A stretch of 8,356 bases of DNA from Colimorpha_A sp900556615 (GCA_963598415.1 CAVBUH010000053.1:1-8356); one strand, 5' to 3'; counted from the stretch's first letter, positions 1 through 6,350 are shown. The notes: generated by a model from the sequence alone, not told the origin. Made by a program: numbers and translations.

Positions 1-511
1 CCGCTGTATAGATCGTCATGCCTTCACAGCGTTTTGCCCAGAATTTTCCCTTTTCTGGATCGGTCATTTCAGAGGCAATCATGACTTTGCCGCCTTGTTT
101 CAATACGCGGCAAATCTCTTTCAGTCCGCGTACCGGATCCGACCAGAAATATATGGATTCAAAGGACACCGCCCTGTCGAATGTATCGTCTCGATACGGC
201 AGACGCATGGCGTCGCCGCATAAGATACTGCACCTGTTTGCAAATCTTCTTGTTACTTTGCGGCTGCATGCAACGCATTCTTCCGAATAGTCAATTCCAT
301 CGGCGCGACTTTTGGGACAACGCTTTAAAATACGAACGAGATTTCCGCCTCCGCCGCACCCGACATCCAAGACGCTTTCCCCGTCCGAAAGCGGACAAAC
401 TTCAAACGCCCAAAGGCAAAGAGGTGCATGACCTTTGTTCATTGCACTCACTACCCATTTACCGAATTTACCTTCCGGTTTTTTGCAATTTTTTAAGAAC
501 TTTTTTAACAT
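1..511 (-). CDS. class I SAM-dependent methyltransferase, 3' end outside the window
   Basis: This is an open reading frame of 170 codons from the ATG at 511 that runs off the left edge with no stop. The glycine-rich SAM-binding motif LDVGCGGGG lies at residues 48-56. It is followed by an acidic segment GIDYSEE, then GDAMRLPY around residue 99 and DTFDRAVSFESIYFW. This is the normal order of motifs I to III in Rossmann-fold methyltransferases of the UbiE/methyltransferase-11 type. The product is probably cytoplasmic; the substrate cannot be read from the sequence. An AGAGGTG ribosome site precedes the ATG. It is the last visible gene of the DUF3793-flavodoxin-HMA operon, 58 bases after the HMA gene with no terminator between. 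A role in metal or metalloid handling is only inferred from those neighbours. Confidence 0.88.
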   Translation of the reverse strand, partial: MLKKFLKNCKKPEGKFGKWVVSAMNKGHAPLCLWAFEVCPLSDGESVLDVGCGGGGNLVRILKRCPKSRADGIDYSEECVACSRKVTRRFANRCSILCGDAMRLPYRDDTFDRAVSFESIYFWSDPVRGLKEICRVLKQGGKVMIASEMTDPEKGKFWAKRCEGMTIYTA

Positions 512-569
512 ATAGCCTTGCACCTCTTTTCTTAATTTTTTTGCCTGACAGCAGTTTTTCAGATTACTC

Positions 570-824
570 TTATCTCTTTCGCGTGAACAAGCCGTGTTTT
601 TCGTACGGCTGCGTTTCTATTTTTCCCACGCCGTATCCTTGTTTTGCGATTGCCTCTTTGATGAGCGCTGTATTCACGCTATCCTCAGCGATCACCTCGG
701 TTCTGCCTTTTGCGTGAGAAGACGCGACTTTTTTCACTCCCTCTACGCGACGCACCACGTCATTGACGTGCGTTTCGCACATCCCGCAGCGCATCCCCTC
801 TACTTCCAACGTAATTTTGAGCAT
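570..824 (-). CDS. small heavy-metal-associated (HMA) domain protein, CopZ-like
   Basis: The product is 84 residues. The N-terminal part (about 1-68) reads as a ferredoxin-fold HMA domain: a first strand LKITLEVEGM, then the metal-binding loop GMRCGMC at residues 10-16 with two cysteines two residues apart, and the typical EGVKKV segment. A basic tail (YEKHGLFTRKR) follows. Proteins of this family bind soft or transition metals such as Cu(I) between the two cysteines and pass them to partners. No copper P-type ATPase is present here, so the metal and partner are unknown. The ATG lies 6 bases after the flavodoxin stop, with its GAGGGAG ribosome site overlapping that stop, so translational coupling is likely. 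The MxCxxC loop makes the domain call strong; the function is inferred. Confidence 0.9.
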   Translation of the reverse strand: MLKITLEVEGMRCGMCETHVNDVVRRVEGVKKVASSHAKGRTEVIAEDSVNTALIKEAIAKQGYGVGKIETQPYEKHGLFTRKR

Positions 825-830
825 ACTCCC

Positions 831-1247
831 TCACTTTGTCGCTTTTTCGCCCAGCGCGCGGCAGGCGGCAAGAGCGTCGTCGTCCGGCGCGTTGTTGCAG
901 ATGAGTCTGTCCTCGATCATCACGCCGCCCGCGGCTTCCACTCTCTGCTGCCATGTACGCATCCATTCGCCGTCGCCCCAATCGTAAGAACCGAACAAAC
1001 CGATTTTTCTGCCCGAAAGCGAACTTTCGATTGCCGCAAAGAACGGTTCAAACTCTTCGGGTTCAAGCTCTTCGTTGCCCATAGCGGGACATCCAAGAAG
1101 CAGCACATCGCAATCCGATACATCGCCCGCTTGCGAAACGTTGCAAAGTTCAACCTCTGCCCCTGCCTCCTTCGCACCCGCAAATACAGCATTCGCCATT
1201 GCTTCCGTATTGCCCGTTCCGGACCAATACACGATCAAAATTTTCAT
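831..1247 (-). CDS. short-chain flavodoxin
   Basis: The 138-residue product starts MKILIVYWSGTGNTEAMA, the classical FMN phosphate-binding loop (S/T-G-T-G-N-T) of flavodoxins. It continues with DVLLLGCPAMGNEELEP, which matches the second flavin loop, and GLFGSYDWGDGEWM, the third loop carrying aromatic residues that stack on the isoalloxazine ring. The length fits the short clostridial type. Flavodoxins are cytoplasmic one-electron carriers that often replace ferredoxin when iron is scarce. An upstream in-frame ATG at 1376 exists, but the start at 1247 is preferred: it has a GGAG site at the right distance and begins exactly at the first strand of the fold. The longer version would overlap the DUF3793 gene. 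It sits 43 bases after DUF3793 and directly before the HMA gene. Confidence 0.94.
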   Translation of the reverse strand: MKILIVYWSGTGNTEAMANAVFAGAKEAGAEVELCNVSQAGDVSDCDVLLLGCPAMGNEELEPEEFEPFFAAIESSLSGRKIGLFGSYDWGDGEWMRTWQQRVEAAGGVMIEDRLICNNAPDDDALAACRALGEKATK

Positions 1248-1290
1248 ATAAATCTCCGTGAAATTTTTATTCTGAACACGTTTTCGTGTT

Positions 1291-1833
1291 TCATTCGACT
1301 TGAAATATCTCTGTGAGCGAATGTCCCGCAAGCATCCTTTTGCAGATACAATCGGTACATCTTCTGAATCTCTCAAAGATTTTTTGTTTTTCGTCTAAAT
1401 CCGCATATACTTTCCAATACCCACAAAGCCCCGTCTTTGCGGTAGGAGCATCTATAAAACCCTGCACGTCTTCCAAAGGATAACCGAGAAAAATTCCTAT
1501 CTCATGCGGAAAAGCATCCCCTTGCAGCCTTTCCTTCAAAAGTTTGACCGACCGCGCTGCCGACTCACAGGGATATCCCCTATCTACTAAAAACTTTCTG
1601 TTTAAGGGACAGCGCAGCAACTGTTCAAGCGCACCGATATGATACACATAAAATAATACTCTGCCGTTCATACGCCGCATACAGACAAACACAAAACCCT
1701 TTGCCCTAAACTTTGCCGCAAAATAAGCAAGCGTTTTTATATCATCTTCCCTTACGGTAAACAAACTTGCCGGTTTGATGCGTGCAAACGTAATGCCGCA
1801 ATGCCTTCCGAGATTGAATTCCGCAGCACTCAT
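1291..1833 (-). CDS. DUF3793 family protein
   Basis: The product is 180 residues, close to the usual family size. The hallmark C-terminal section is clear: EIGIFLGYPLEDVQGFID around residues 111-128, then GLCGYWKVYAD around 136-146 and a region with two cysteines (CTDCICKR). The N-terminal part (FVFVCMRRMNGRVLFYVYH) reads as a mixed alpha/beta fold with no signal peptide or membrane segment. The biochemical role of this family is unknown. From my knowledge of clostridial genomes it tends to be encoded near flavodoxin and ferrous iron transport genes, which fits its place here as first gene of a flavodoxin operon. The start at 1833 follows an unusual all-G ribosome site (eight Gs, 6 bases before the ATG). 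Its promoter and two palindromes lie just upstream. Confidence 0.88.
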   Translation of the reverse strand: MSAAEFNLGRHCGITFARIKPASLFTVREDDIKTLAYFAAKFRAKGFVFVCMRRMNGRVLFYVYHIGALEQLLRCPLNRKFLVDRGYPCESAARSVKLLKERLQGDAFPHEIGIFLGYPLEDVQGFIDAPTAKTGLCGYWKVYADLDEKQKIFERFRRCTDCICKRMLAGHSLTEIFQVE

Positions 1834-1839
1834 TGCCTG

Positions 1840-1847
1840 CCCCCCCC
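1840..1847 (-). promoter_or_regulatory. G8 ribosome binding site of the DUF3793 gene
   Basis: The Shine-Dalgarno region of DUF3793 is AAA followed by eight consecutive Gs, ending 6 bases before the ATG. A purine run of this kind can bind the anti-SD sequence, but it is also a slippage-prone homopolymer. Changes in its length would alter SD spacing rather than reading frame. Confidence 0.6.
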
Positions 1848-1853
1848 TTTCTT

Positions 1854-1869
1854 GTTCGCATATGCGAAC
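1854..1869. promoter_or_regulatory. GTTCGC palindrome, site A, at the predicted transcription start of the DUF3793 operon
   Basis: This is a perfect 16-base palindrome, GTTCGCAT/ATGCGAAC. On the minus strand it is preceded by ATAA, giving ATAAGTTCGC, ATAT, GCGAAC, the same core as sites B and C. It lies immediately downstream of the -10 box (1878-1883), so a bound protein would cover the transcription start. This is the normal place for a repressor operator. Confidence 0.7.
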
Positions 1870-1877
1870 TTATATGT

Positions 1878-1906
1878 ATTCTATCATTCTTTTCGAGAAA
1901 ATGCAA
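1878..1906 (-). promoter_or_regulatory. sigma-A promoter of the DUF3793-flavodoxin operon
   Basis: On the minus strand the -35 TTGCAT (1901-1906) and -10 TAGAAT (1878-1883) are separated by exactly 17 bases. Transcription would start near 1871, about 40 bases before the ATG at 1833. The promoter lies between two GTTCGC palindromes. Confidence 0.75.
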
Positions 1907-1914
1907 GCGTTTGA

Positions 1915-1946
1915 GGGCATAAGTTCGCAAACGCGAACTTATGCCC
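1915..1946. promoter_or_regulatory. GTTCGC palindrome, site B, upstream of the -35 box
   Basis: Two perfect 14-base arms (GGGCATAAGTTCGC and its reverse complement) flank a 4-base centre. The site sits 8 bases upstream of the -35 box, so it is not part of the operon's own transcript. That favours a DNA operator over an RNA hairpin. No T-run follows on either strand, so it is not an intrinsic terminator. Its 14-base arm recurs unchanged in site C. Confidence 0.72.
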
Positions 1947-2021
1947 CTCTATAATATATTTCAGATCATGTTTTTTGTTGCATTTTTCGAAATGTCTGAA
2001 TGAAAACGCCCCAATAATGTT

Positions 2022-2525
2022 TTAGATTTGTTTTTGAAACACAAACATTCCATAACCGCCGTCGCCAATAAAATCCTGCCCTGACGAATTTTTTAATTCG
2101 CATTGATATTCCACAATATGAAAGCCACATTTGTTTACATAAAAATAGATATTTCTTTTATCAAAATACGGGGTACAAGTTTCCCATACTTTTGAATTGG
2201 GATACAACCTTTCAATTTCAGTCCAAATTGAAAACCCTATCCCTTTACTTTGAATACCGCATTTTACATATAGTAAGTCAAGATGGTTATGTTGCGTCTT
2301 TTCATCGATAACAACAACGGCTCCTTCGACCATAACGTTATCAACCGTCGCTTTGTACGCAACCGCGCCTTTACTCTTTAAGGATTGATCGATGTCTTTT
2401 TCAGGCAATATGACTTCTTCGGTTTTTCCATAAACTGCCTCAAAACTTTTCTGAAAAGCCTCTTGCATATCAACTTTAAATTGTTTTATCTCATCAGGCG
2501 CAACTTCCGATAATACCGCTTTCAT
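2022..2525 (-). CDS. GNAT family N-acetyltransferase
   Basis: The product is 167 residues, the usual GNAT length. The acetyl-CoA pyrophosphate-binding motif A is recognisable as LLYVKCGIQSKGIGFSIWTEIE, with Q-S-K-G-I-G as the loop (Q-x-x-G-x-G/A). It is preceded by a core strand (AVVVIDE...HLDLLYV) and followed by WETCTPYFDKRNIYFYVNKCGF, the usual motif B region with YFDKRN-x-YFYxKxGF. The enzyme would transfer acetyl from acetyl-CoA to an amine in the cytoplasm; the acceptor is unknown. The ATG at 2525 has an AAGGAG site 10 bases upstream. It has its own strong promoter and a roughly 150-base leader ending in a terminator, so expression is probably conditional. No clear terminator follows it before the DUF3793 promoter. 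Confidence 0.88.
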   Translation of the reverse strand: MKAVLSEVAPDEIKQFKVDMQEAFQKSFEAVYGKTEEVILPEKDIDQSLKSKGAVAYKATVDNVMVEGAVVVIDEKTQHNHLDLLYVKCGIQSKGIGFSIWTEIERLYPNSKVWETCTPYFDKRNIYFYVNKCGFHIVEYQCELKNSSGQDFIGDGGYGMFVFQKQI

Positions 2526-2543
2526 TATAATGCATCTCCTTCC

Positions 2544-2586
2544 AAAAAATAAAAGCTCGGCCTTACATAAAGTAATAGACCGAGCT
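2544..2586 (-). terminator. intrinsic terminator just upstream of the GNAT ribosome site
   Basis: On the minus strand the arms AGCTCGGTC (2586-2578) and GGCCGAGCT (2562-2554) form a 9-pair stem with one G-U pair. It is extended inside by TTAC/GTAA and followed directly by TTTTATTTTTT (2553-2544). This is a textbook Rho-independent terminator. It ends only about 18 bases before the GNAT start and lies downstream of that gene's own promoter. It can therefore act as an attenuator of the GNAT gene as well as the 3' end of the ABC operon. Confidence 0.82.
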
Positions 2587-2600
2587 CACTCGATATCTTA

Positions 2601-2674
2601 TCCGACAGGCGGCCGTGAAAACTCACTCCCCTACACTACGGTGTACTGTCCTCCGATGAAAATATTTAACTGAT
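2601..2674 (-). ncRNA. structured 5' leader of the GNAT mRNA, possible riboswitch or attenuator
   Basis: Between the predicted start (about 2674) and the terminator the RNA can fold as a compact three-way junction. The closing stem is GACAG (2650-2646) with CTGTC (2608-2604). Inside it are one hairpin TACAC-CGTA-GTGTA and a second GTGA-GTTT-TCAC. The single-stranded joins are GGGGA and GGCCGC. The GGGGAG...GGCCGCCTG pattern recalls the 3' half of ZTP (pfl) riboswitches, but the conserved 5' half of that class is not visible, so no class is assigned. Confidence 0.5.
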
Positions 2675-2680
2675 ATATGT

Positions 2681-2709
2681 ATTATATCCTTTACGGCACA
2701 AAATATCAA
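2681..2709 (-). promoter_or_regulatory. sigma-A promoter of the GNAT leader
   Basis: On the minus strand, -35 TTGATA (2704-2709) and -10 TATAAT (2681-2686) are separated by exactly 17 bases, one mismatch from consensus overall. It lies between the second ABC gene and GNAT, so the GNAT gene is independently transcribed. Confidence 0.8.
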
Positions 2710-2746
2710 ATTATTTAATGCGATACATGCACTTGCCTTCATATAG

Positions 2747-2782
2747 GCTGAAAACAAGCGCGTTACAGCATAATTTTTCAGC
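2747..2782. repeat. inverted repeat after the second ABC gene
   Basis: Eight-base arms GCTGAAAA (2747-2754) and TTTTCAGC (2775-2782) enclose 20 bases, 10 bases after the ABC stop codon. In the minus direction no T-run follows, so it is at most an mRNA 3'-end stem-loop. In the plus direction a run of six to seven Ts follows after a short gap, but no plus-strand gene is present. Confidence 0.35.
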
Positions 2783-2791
2783 GACAGTTTT

Positions 2792-4522
2792 TTATACCTT
2801 CCAATTTCCGCTCTGCTGTTGCAGCTTGCACATCTTCGTATACAATCCGCCTTTTGCAAAAAGCTCCTGCGGAGTACCCTGCTCGGCAACTTTCCCCTCT
2901 TGCAGAAGAACAAGTTTATCCGCTCCCTCTACGGTGCGCATACGATGCGCGATGATGAGAACGGTTTTTCCTTTGACAAGCCGTGAAATAGCCTTTTGGA
3001 TCTGCGTTTCGTTTTCCGCGTCAAGCGAAGCCGTCGCTTCATCCAAAAGAATGACGGGCGAATCTTTGAGGAGCGCACGCGCAATTGAAATGCGTTGTCT
3101 TTCACCGCCCGAAAGCATAGAACCGTTTTCTCCGATCATCGCCTGATACCCTTCGGGTAATTTTTCCACAAACTCATCGCACTGCGCTTCTTTTGCGGCT
3201 GCAAGCACTTCCGCATCCGTCGCGCCCTGTCTGCCGATTCGGATATTCTCCATGACGGTGTTATTGAACAGAGTTACGTCCTGAAAGACGATAGAATATG
3301 CCGAAAGTAATTTTTCGGGATCGACGTTTCTGACATCCTGACCGCCAATTGTAATTTTTCCGCTGTCGGCATCCCAAAATCTTGCCGCAAGTTTCGCCGC
3401 CGTACTCTTTCCTCCTCCGGACGGACCGATCAAAGCAGTTACCTCCCCTTGCTTAGCCGTAAAAGACACGTTATTAAGCACCTGTTCTCCCGTGTTGTAC
3501 GAGAATGAGACGTTTTCAAACACAATGTCATAGTCTTTTGTTTTCAATTCGTCCGTACCGGGTTGCACGGGATAGTTTTCTATAGAATTCATCCTTTCTA
3601 TGGGAATTCTGGTAGAAATAATCGCCGCAAGATTTTGAAGTGAGCTTGCGAGCGGATCGTAAAGCCGCGATGCCACAAGCAAAAACATGAAGAAAGAAAG
3701 TACGGTGAGCGTACCCTCCGCGAGCAGAATTCCGCCGACAAGCGCAACCGTGCCCATACCGAGTTTCAAAATCATGCTGGCGGGAACCACAAACATGGCT
3801 GCGCCAAGTTCCGATTTTATCATTCTGCCTTCCATTTTATCTATTTTCTTATCTAAAACATCGAGATATTTTCCCTCGGCATTGTTCGACTTTAGGTCGC
3901 GCATGGTTTCCAAGGCTTCCTGAATACCGTCCGCCACCGCAAGTTTGGCTTCTGTCTGTTTGCGCGTAAAGTAATTCTGAACCTTACCCGAAAAGGCAAC
4001 GATTGCAAGCGACACAGGCAATACCCACAATACGGCAAGTGCCATTCTCCAATCAAAGACGAACAAACAGATTGCAACGAGCACTGTTGAGATCATAGCA
4101 CCGAAAAACTCAGGCACCCAATGCGAAAAAGACTGTTCCAGCGTTGTACAATCAGCCATAATTGTCGTAGTAAGATCGGAAAGATCTTTTTTACCGAAGA
4201 ACGACAGCGGAAGTTTGCGAAGTTTCTCCGCCAAAGAAATACGCCGCACCGAACTTTCTTTATATGTCGCATAATATGTTGCCCCATATACCCATCGATA
4301 TGAGAACAAAATGAGCAAAACGCCCGCGATCATTCCGACAATATATATCCATAAATGACTTTGCGGAACTCCGCCCTCATACAAATCGGATACAAGAAAA
4401 TACAAAAGACTTACGGGCAGCATAAGCATAAGGTTATGTACTACGCAGGAAATTGTAGCGACGATCAGGTCTTTTGCGCCCTGCCGCGAGAGCGCATATT
4501 TTTTCATAATATAATTTATCAT
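2792..4522 (-). CDS. ABC half-transporter (membrane plus ATPase), YbtQ/IrtB-like partner
   Basis: The product is 576 residues. An N-terminal exporter-type membrane domain (about 1-310, with hydrophobic helices near 20-45, 58-80, 135-180 and 240-290) is followed by an ATPase domain. The ATPase has Walker A GPSGGGKST at 366-374, a Q-loop VFQD, signature LSGGE at 470-474, Walker B with DEATASLD from D494 (catalytic E495) and H-loop histidine 526. All catalytic residues are present. An ATG at 4543 is possible, but the start at 4522 is preferred: its ATGA overlaps the stop of the preceding gene and has GGGAGGTG at the right distance. The tandem arrangement argues for a heterodimer. The DEATASLDAENET form is like that of YbtQ-type siderophore transporters, but multidrug or peptide export cannot be excluded. 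Confidence 0.9.
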   Translation of the reverse strand: MINYIMKKYALSRQGAKDLIVATISCVVHNLMLMLPVSLLYFLVSDLYEGGVPQSHLWIYIVGMIAGVLLILFSYRWVYGATYYATYKESSVRRISLAEKLRKLPLSFFGKKDLSDLTTTIMADCTTLEQSFSHWVPEFFGAMISTVLVAICLFVFDWRMALAVLWVLPVSLAIVAFSGKVQNYFTRKQTEAKLAVADGIQEALETMRDLKSNNAEGKYLDVLDKKIDKMEGRMIKSELGAAMFVVPASMILKLGMGTVALVGGILLAEGTLTVLSFFMFLLVASRLYDPLASSLQNLAAIISTRIPIERMNSIENYPVQPGTDELKTKDYDIVFENVSFSYNTGEQVLNNVSFTAKQGEVTALIGPSGGGKSTAAKLAARFWDADSGKITIGGQDVRNVDPEKLLSAYSIVFQDVTLFNNTVMENIRIGRQGATDAEVLAAAKEAQCDEFVEKLPEGYQAMIGENGSMLSGGERQRISIARALLKDSPVILLDEATASLDAENETQIQKAISRLVKGKTVLIIAHRMRTVEGADKLVLLQEGKVAEQGTPQELFAKGGLYTKMCKLQQQSGNWKV

Positions 4523-6303
4523 CTTACACCTCCCACTTTCCAAGTTACGGCGGTTCTGTACTCTTCGTACATTTCGTTATAAATTCCTTTCTTTGACATT
4601 AGTTGTTCATGCGTTCCTTGTTCGGCTATTTTCCCTTCTTTCAATACATAAATCCTGTCGGCATTTTGCACGGTTGTTAGCCTGTGAGCAATCATTACCA
4701 CCGTTCTGCCTTCGGCAAGTTTTTCAAAAGCCCGCTGCATTGCCGCCTCGTTTTCAGGATCGGCAAATGCCGTCGCTTCATCCAGAACAAGAATCGGCGC
4801 GTTTTTCAACATAACGCGGGCAACCGCTACTCTCTGCTGTTCTCCTCCCGAAAGATACACGCCTTTTGCCCCGATCACCGTATCTGCTCCCTGAGGGAAC
4901 TTTGCAAGTATTTCATCGCACTGCGCATTGTGCAATGCTTCCATGACCTCTTCACGCGATGCCGACGGTCTGCCCATTCGTACATTTTCATAGATAGAAG
5001 TTTTCAAAAGCATGCTGTCCTGAAAAACATAAGCAACAATATCGTTTAACTTCTTTTTCGAAATGTCCTTCACGTTCACTCCACCGACTTTTATCTCGCC
5101 TGACGTCACATCCCAGAACCTTGCAATCAGTCCTGCGGCAGTTGTTTTCCCTCCGCCGGACGGGCCGACGAGTGCGACCGTTTCTCCCGCCTTTACATTC
5201 AACGAGATACCGTCTATGGCGTTGCTCTCGGAGTTGTCGTAGGCAAAGGTTACATCCTCAAAAGCGATTGAGTTATCCTTCGGTTCTACAGGCTTTGAAG
5301 TCTCAGGCAGCGGTCTAATCGCTAAAAGTCCGTCTATCCTTTGAATCGCATCGCTTACAATCATATTATTTTCACTCATAAACATGACTCTCATCAACGT
5401 GACCGAGATAATAGGCGTGAAAATAATATAAAAGATCAGATTAAGAAGAAACGTCGAGTCTACGCCTCCCGCTGTAAAAGTAATCCCCGCTATAATCAGT
5501 GGCACAAATACGCAGTTGATTGCGGTTGTAAACGCGACCATCGGCCACATGAGACTTTTTGTATATGCAACTACCCACTTATGATAACTGTCGATCGAAC
5601 CTTTGAATCTTTTGAAAGAAAATACCGTCTGTCCGAACGTCTTAACAACGGGAACGCCGCGAACATATTCCACCGCCTCATTGTTCATGGTTTCAAGCGA
5701 GCTTTGATATTCTTTCATCTTCTGCGCCATGCCTTTGCCCGTCATTCTGGACATAATGATAAAACCGAGAACAGTCGGAATAAGACTCAACAGGCCCAAC
5801 CGCCAATCGAAAACAAACAACAAAACAAGCATTCCTACGGGTGTAAGAAATGCCCCGACCATATCGGGGAGCTGATGCGCAAGAAATGTTTCCGTCGCTC
5901 CGCTTGACTCGTTGACAATCCGACGCACCCTGCCGCTGCCAAACGAACTCATCGCTCCTACCGGTAAACTTGCTAGGTGGCGCATCGTCCTCTTTCGCAT
6001 ATTGCTCGCCACTCGGAACGCCGCGATATGCGAACACATCAGCCCTCCGAAATAAATAAGCATCGAAGCAAACGCACACCCTACAGCCATCCAGCCATAA
6101 AAGGCGATATTTGTTGCGTTTGAAAAATTGCCTTCCGAATTGATAACATCCCGAATGATAAACCAGATAAATACGAACGGCATGAGTGCAATAAGCGCAC
6201 TTATCCCAGACAATGCCCATGAAAGATATGTAAGAACTTTGCGACGTCCGGCATAGTCCATCAATACGGAAATATTACCTCTTTTCTTTGCCTTGCTTTG
6301 CAT
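4519..6303 (-). CDS. ABC half-transporter (membrane plus ATPase), YbtP/IrtA-like partner
   Basis: The product is 594 residues with an N-terminal membrane domain (helices near 24-50, 66-90, 150-190 and 255-300) and a C-terminal ATPase. Motifs are Walker A GPSGGGKTT at 380-388, Q-loop VFQD, signature LSGGE at 484-488, Walker B ending D508 with catalytic E509, and H-loop histidine 540. The segment DEATAFADPENE after Walker B is the form I associate with YbtP/IrtA-type transporters, which have an exporter fold yet import ferric siderophores. The siderophore-interacting domain fused to mycobacterial IrtA is absent. A strong AAAGGAGG site precedes the ATG. It overlaps the next ABC gene by 4 bases and follows tetR. 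A GTTCGC palindrome lies 20 bases upstream. The substrate is inferred only; drug efflux under TetR control is the main alternative. Confidence 0.9.
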   Translation of the reverse strand: MQSKAKKRGNISVLMDYAGRRKVLTYLSWALSGISALIALMPFVFIWFIIRDVINSEGNFSNATNIAFYGWMAVGCAFASMLIYFGGLMCSHIAAFRVASNMRKRTMRHLASLPVGAMSSFGSGRVRRIVNESSGATETFLAHQLPDMVGAFLTPVGMLVLLFVFDWRLGLLSLIPTVLGFIIMSRMTGKGMAQKMKEYQSSLETMNNEAVEYVRGVPVVKTFGQTVFSFKRFKGSIDSYHKWVVAYTKSLMWPMVAFTTAINCVFVPLIIAGITFTAGGVDSTFLLNLIFYIIFTPIISVTLMRVMFMSENNMIVSDAIQRIDGLLAIRPLPETSKPVEPKDNSIAFEDVTFAYDNSESNAIDGISLNVKAGETVALVGPSGGGKTTAAGLIARFWDVTSGEIKVGGVNVKDISKKKLNDIVAYVFQDSMLLKTSIYENVRMGRPSASREEVMEALHNAQCDEILAKFPQGADTVIGAKGVYLSGGEQQRVAVARVMLKNAPILVLDEATAFADPENEAAMQRAFEKLAEGRTVVMIAHRLTTVQNADRIYVLKEGKIAEQGTHEQLMSKKGIYNEMYEEYRTAVTWKVGGVR

Positions 6304-6322
6304 AAAAACCTCCTTTATATTT

Positions 6323-6347
6323 AGTTCGCATAAGCGAACTTATGCCC
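6323..6347. promoter_or_regulatory. GTTCGC palindrome, site C, upstream of the ABC genes
   Basis: Seven-base arms AGTTCGC (6323-6329) and GCGAACT (6334-6340) flank a 4-base centre. On the minus strand the site reads GGGCATAAGTTCGC, TTAT, GCGAACT, so its first 14 bases are identical to an arm of site B. A second palindrome overlaps it: GCATAAG (6328-6334), CGAA, CTTATGC (6339-6345). The two would form mutually exclusive hairpins in RNA. No convincing -10/-35 pair is visible between here and tetR. Confidence 0.68.
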
Positions 6348-6350
6348 GGA

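Noticed and set aside
181..717. A 178-codon plus-strand open frame at the left end
   Set aside because: It is antisense to the methyltransferase and HMA genes and has no family motif or ribosome site.
1014..1029. Palindrome CGAAAG-CGAA-CTTTCG
   Set aside because: It lies inside the flavodoxin coding sequence and does not match the ATAAGTTCGC-N4-GCGAAC arrangement; codon constraints explain it adequately.
594..1316. A 240-codon plus-strand open frame opposite the flavodoxin and HMA genes
   Set aside because: It lies antisense to two genes with unmistakable motifs, has no ribosome site at its start and its residue composition (rich in His, Arg, Phe, Ser, Cys) is typical of a shadow frame.
1915..1946. 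Site B as an intrinsic terminator of the GNAT gene
   Set aside because: The stem is strong, but no T-run follows in the minus direction and the plus direction has only scattered Ts.
2601..2680. A definite ZTP (pfl) riboswitch call for the GNAT leader
   Set aside because: Only the 3' segment (GGGGAG...GGCCGCCTG) resembles that class. The expected 5' conserved segment is not visible, and a GNAT gene is not a usual ZTP target.
2526..2680. T-box leader upstream of the GNAT gene
   Set aside because: No T-box sequence (UGGNACCGCG-like) or specifier-loop architecture can be found and the leader is too short.
4522..4543. Upstream ATG at 4543 as the start of the second ABC gene
   Set aside because: It would add seven residues inside the end of the previous gene. 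The start at 4522 has an ATGA overlap and a well-placed GGGAGGTG site.
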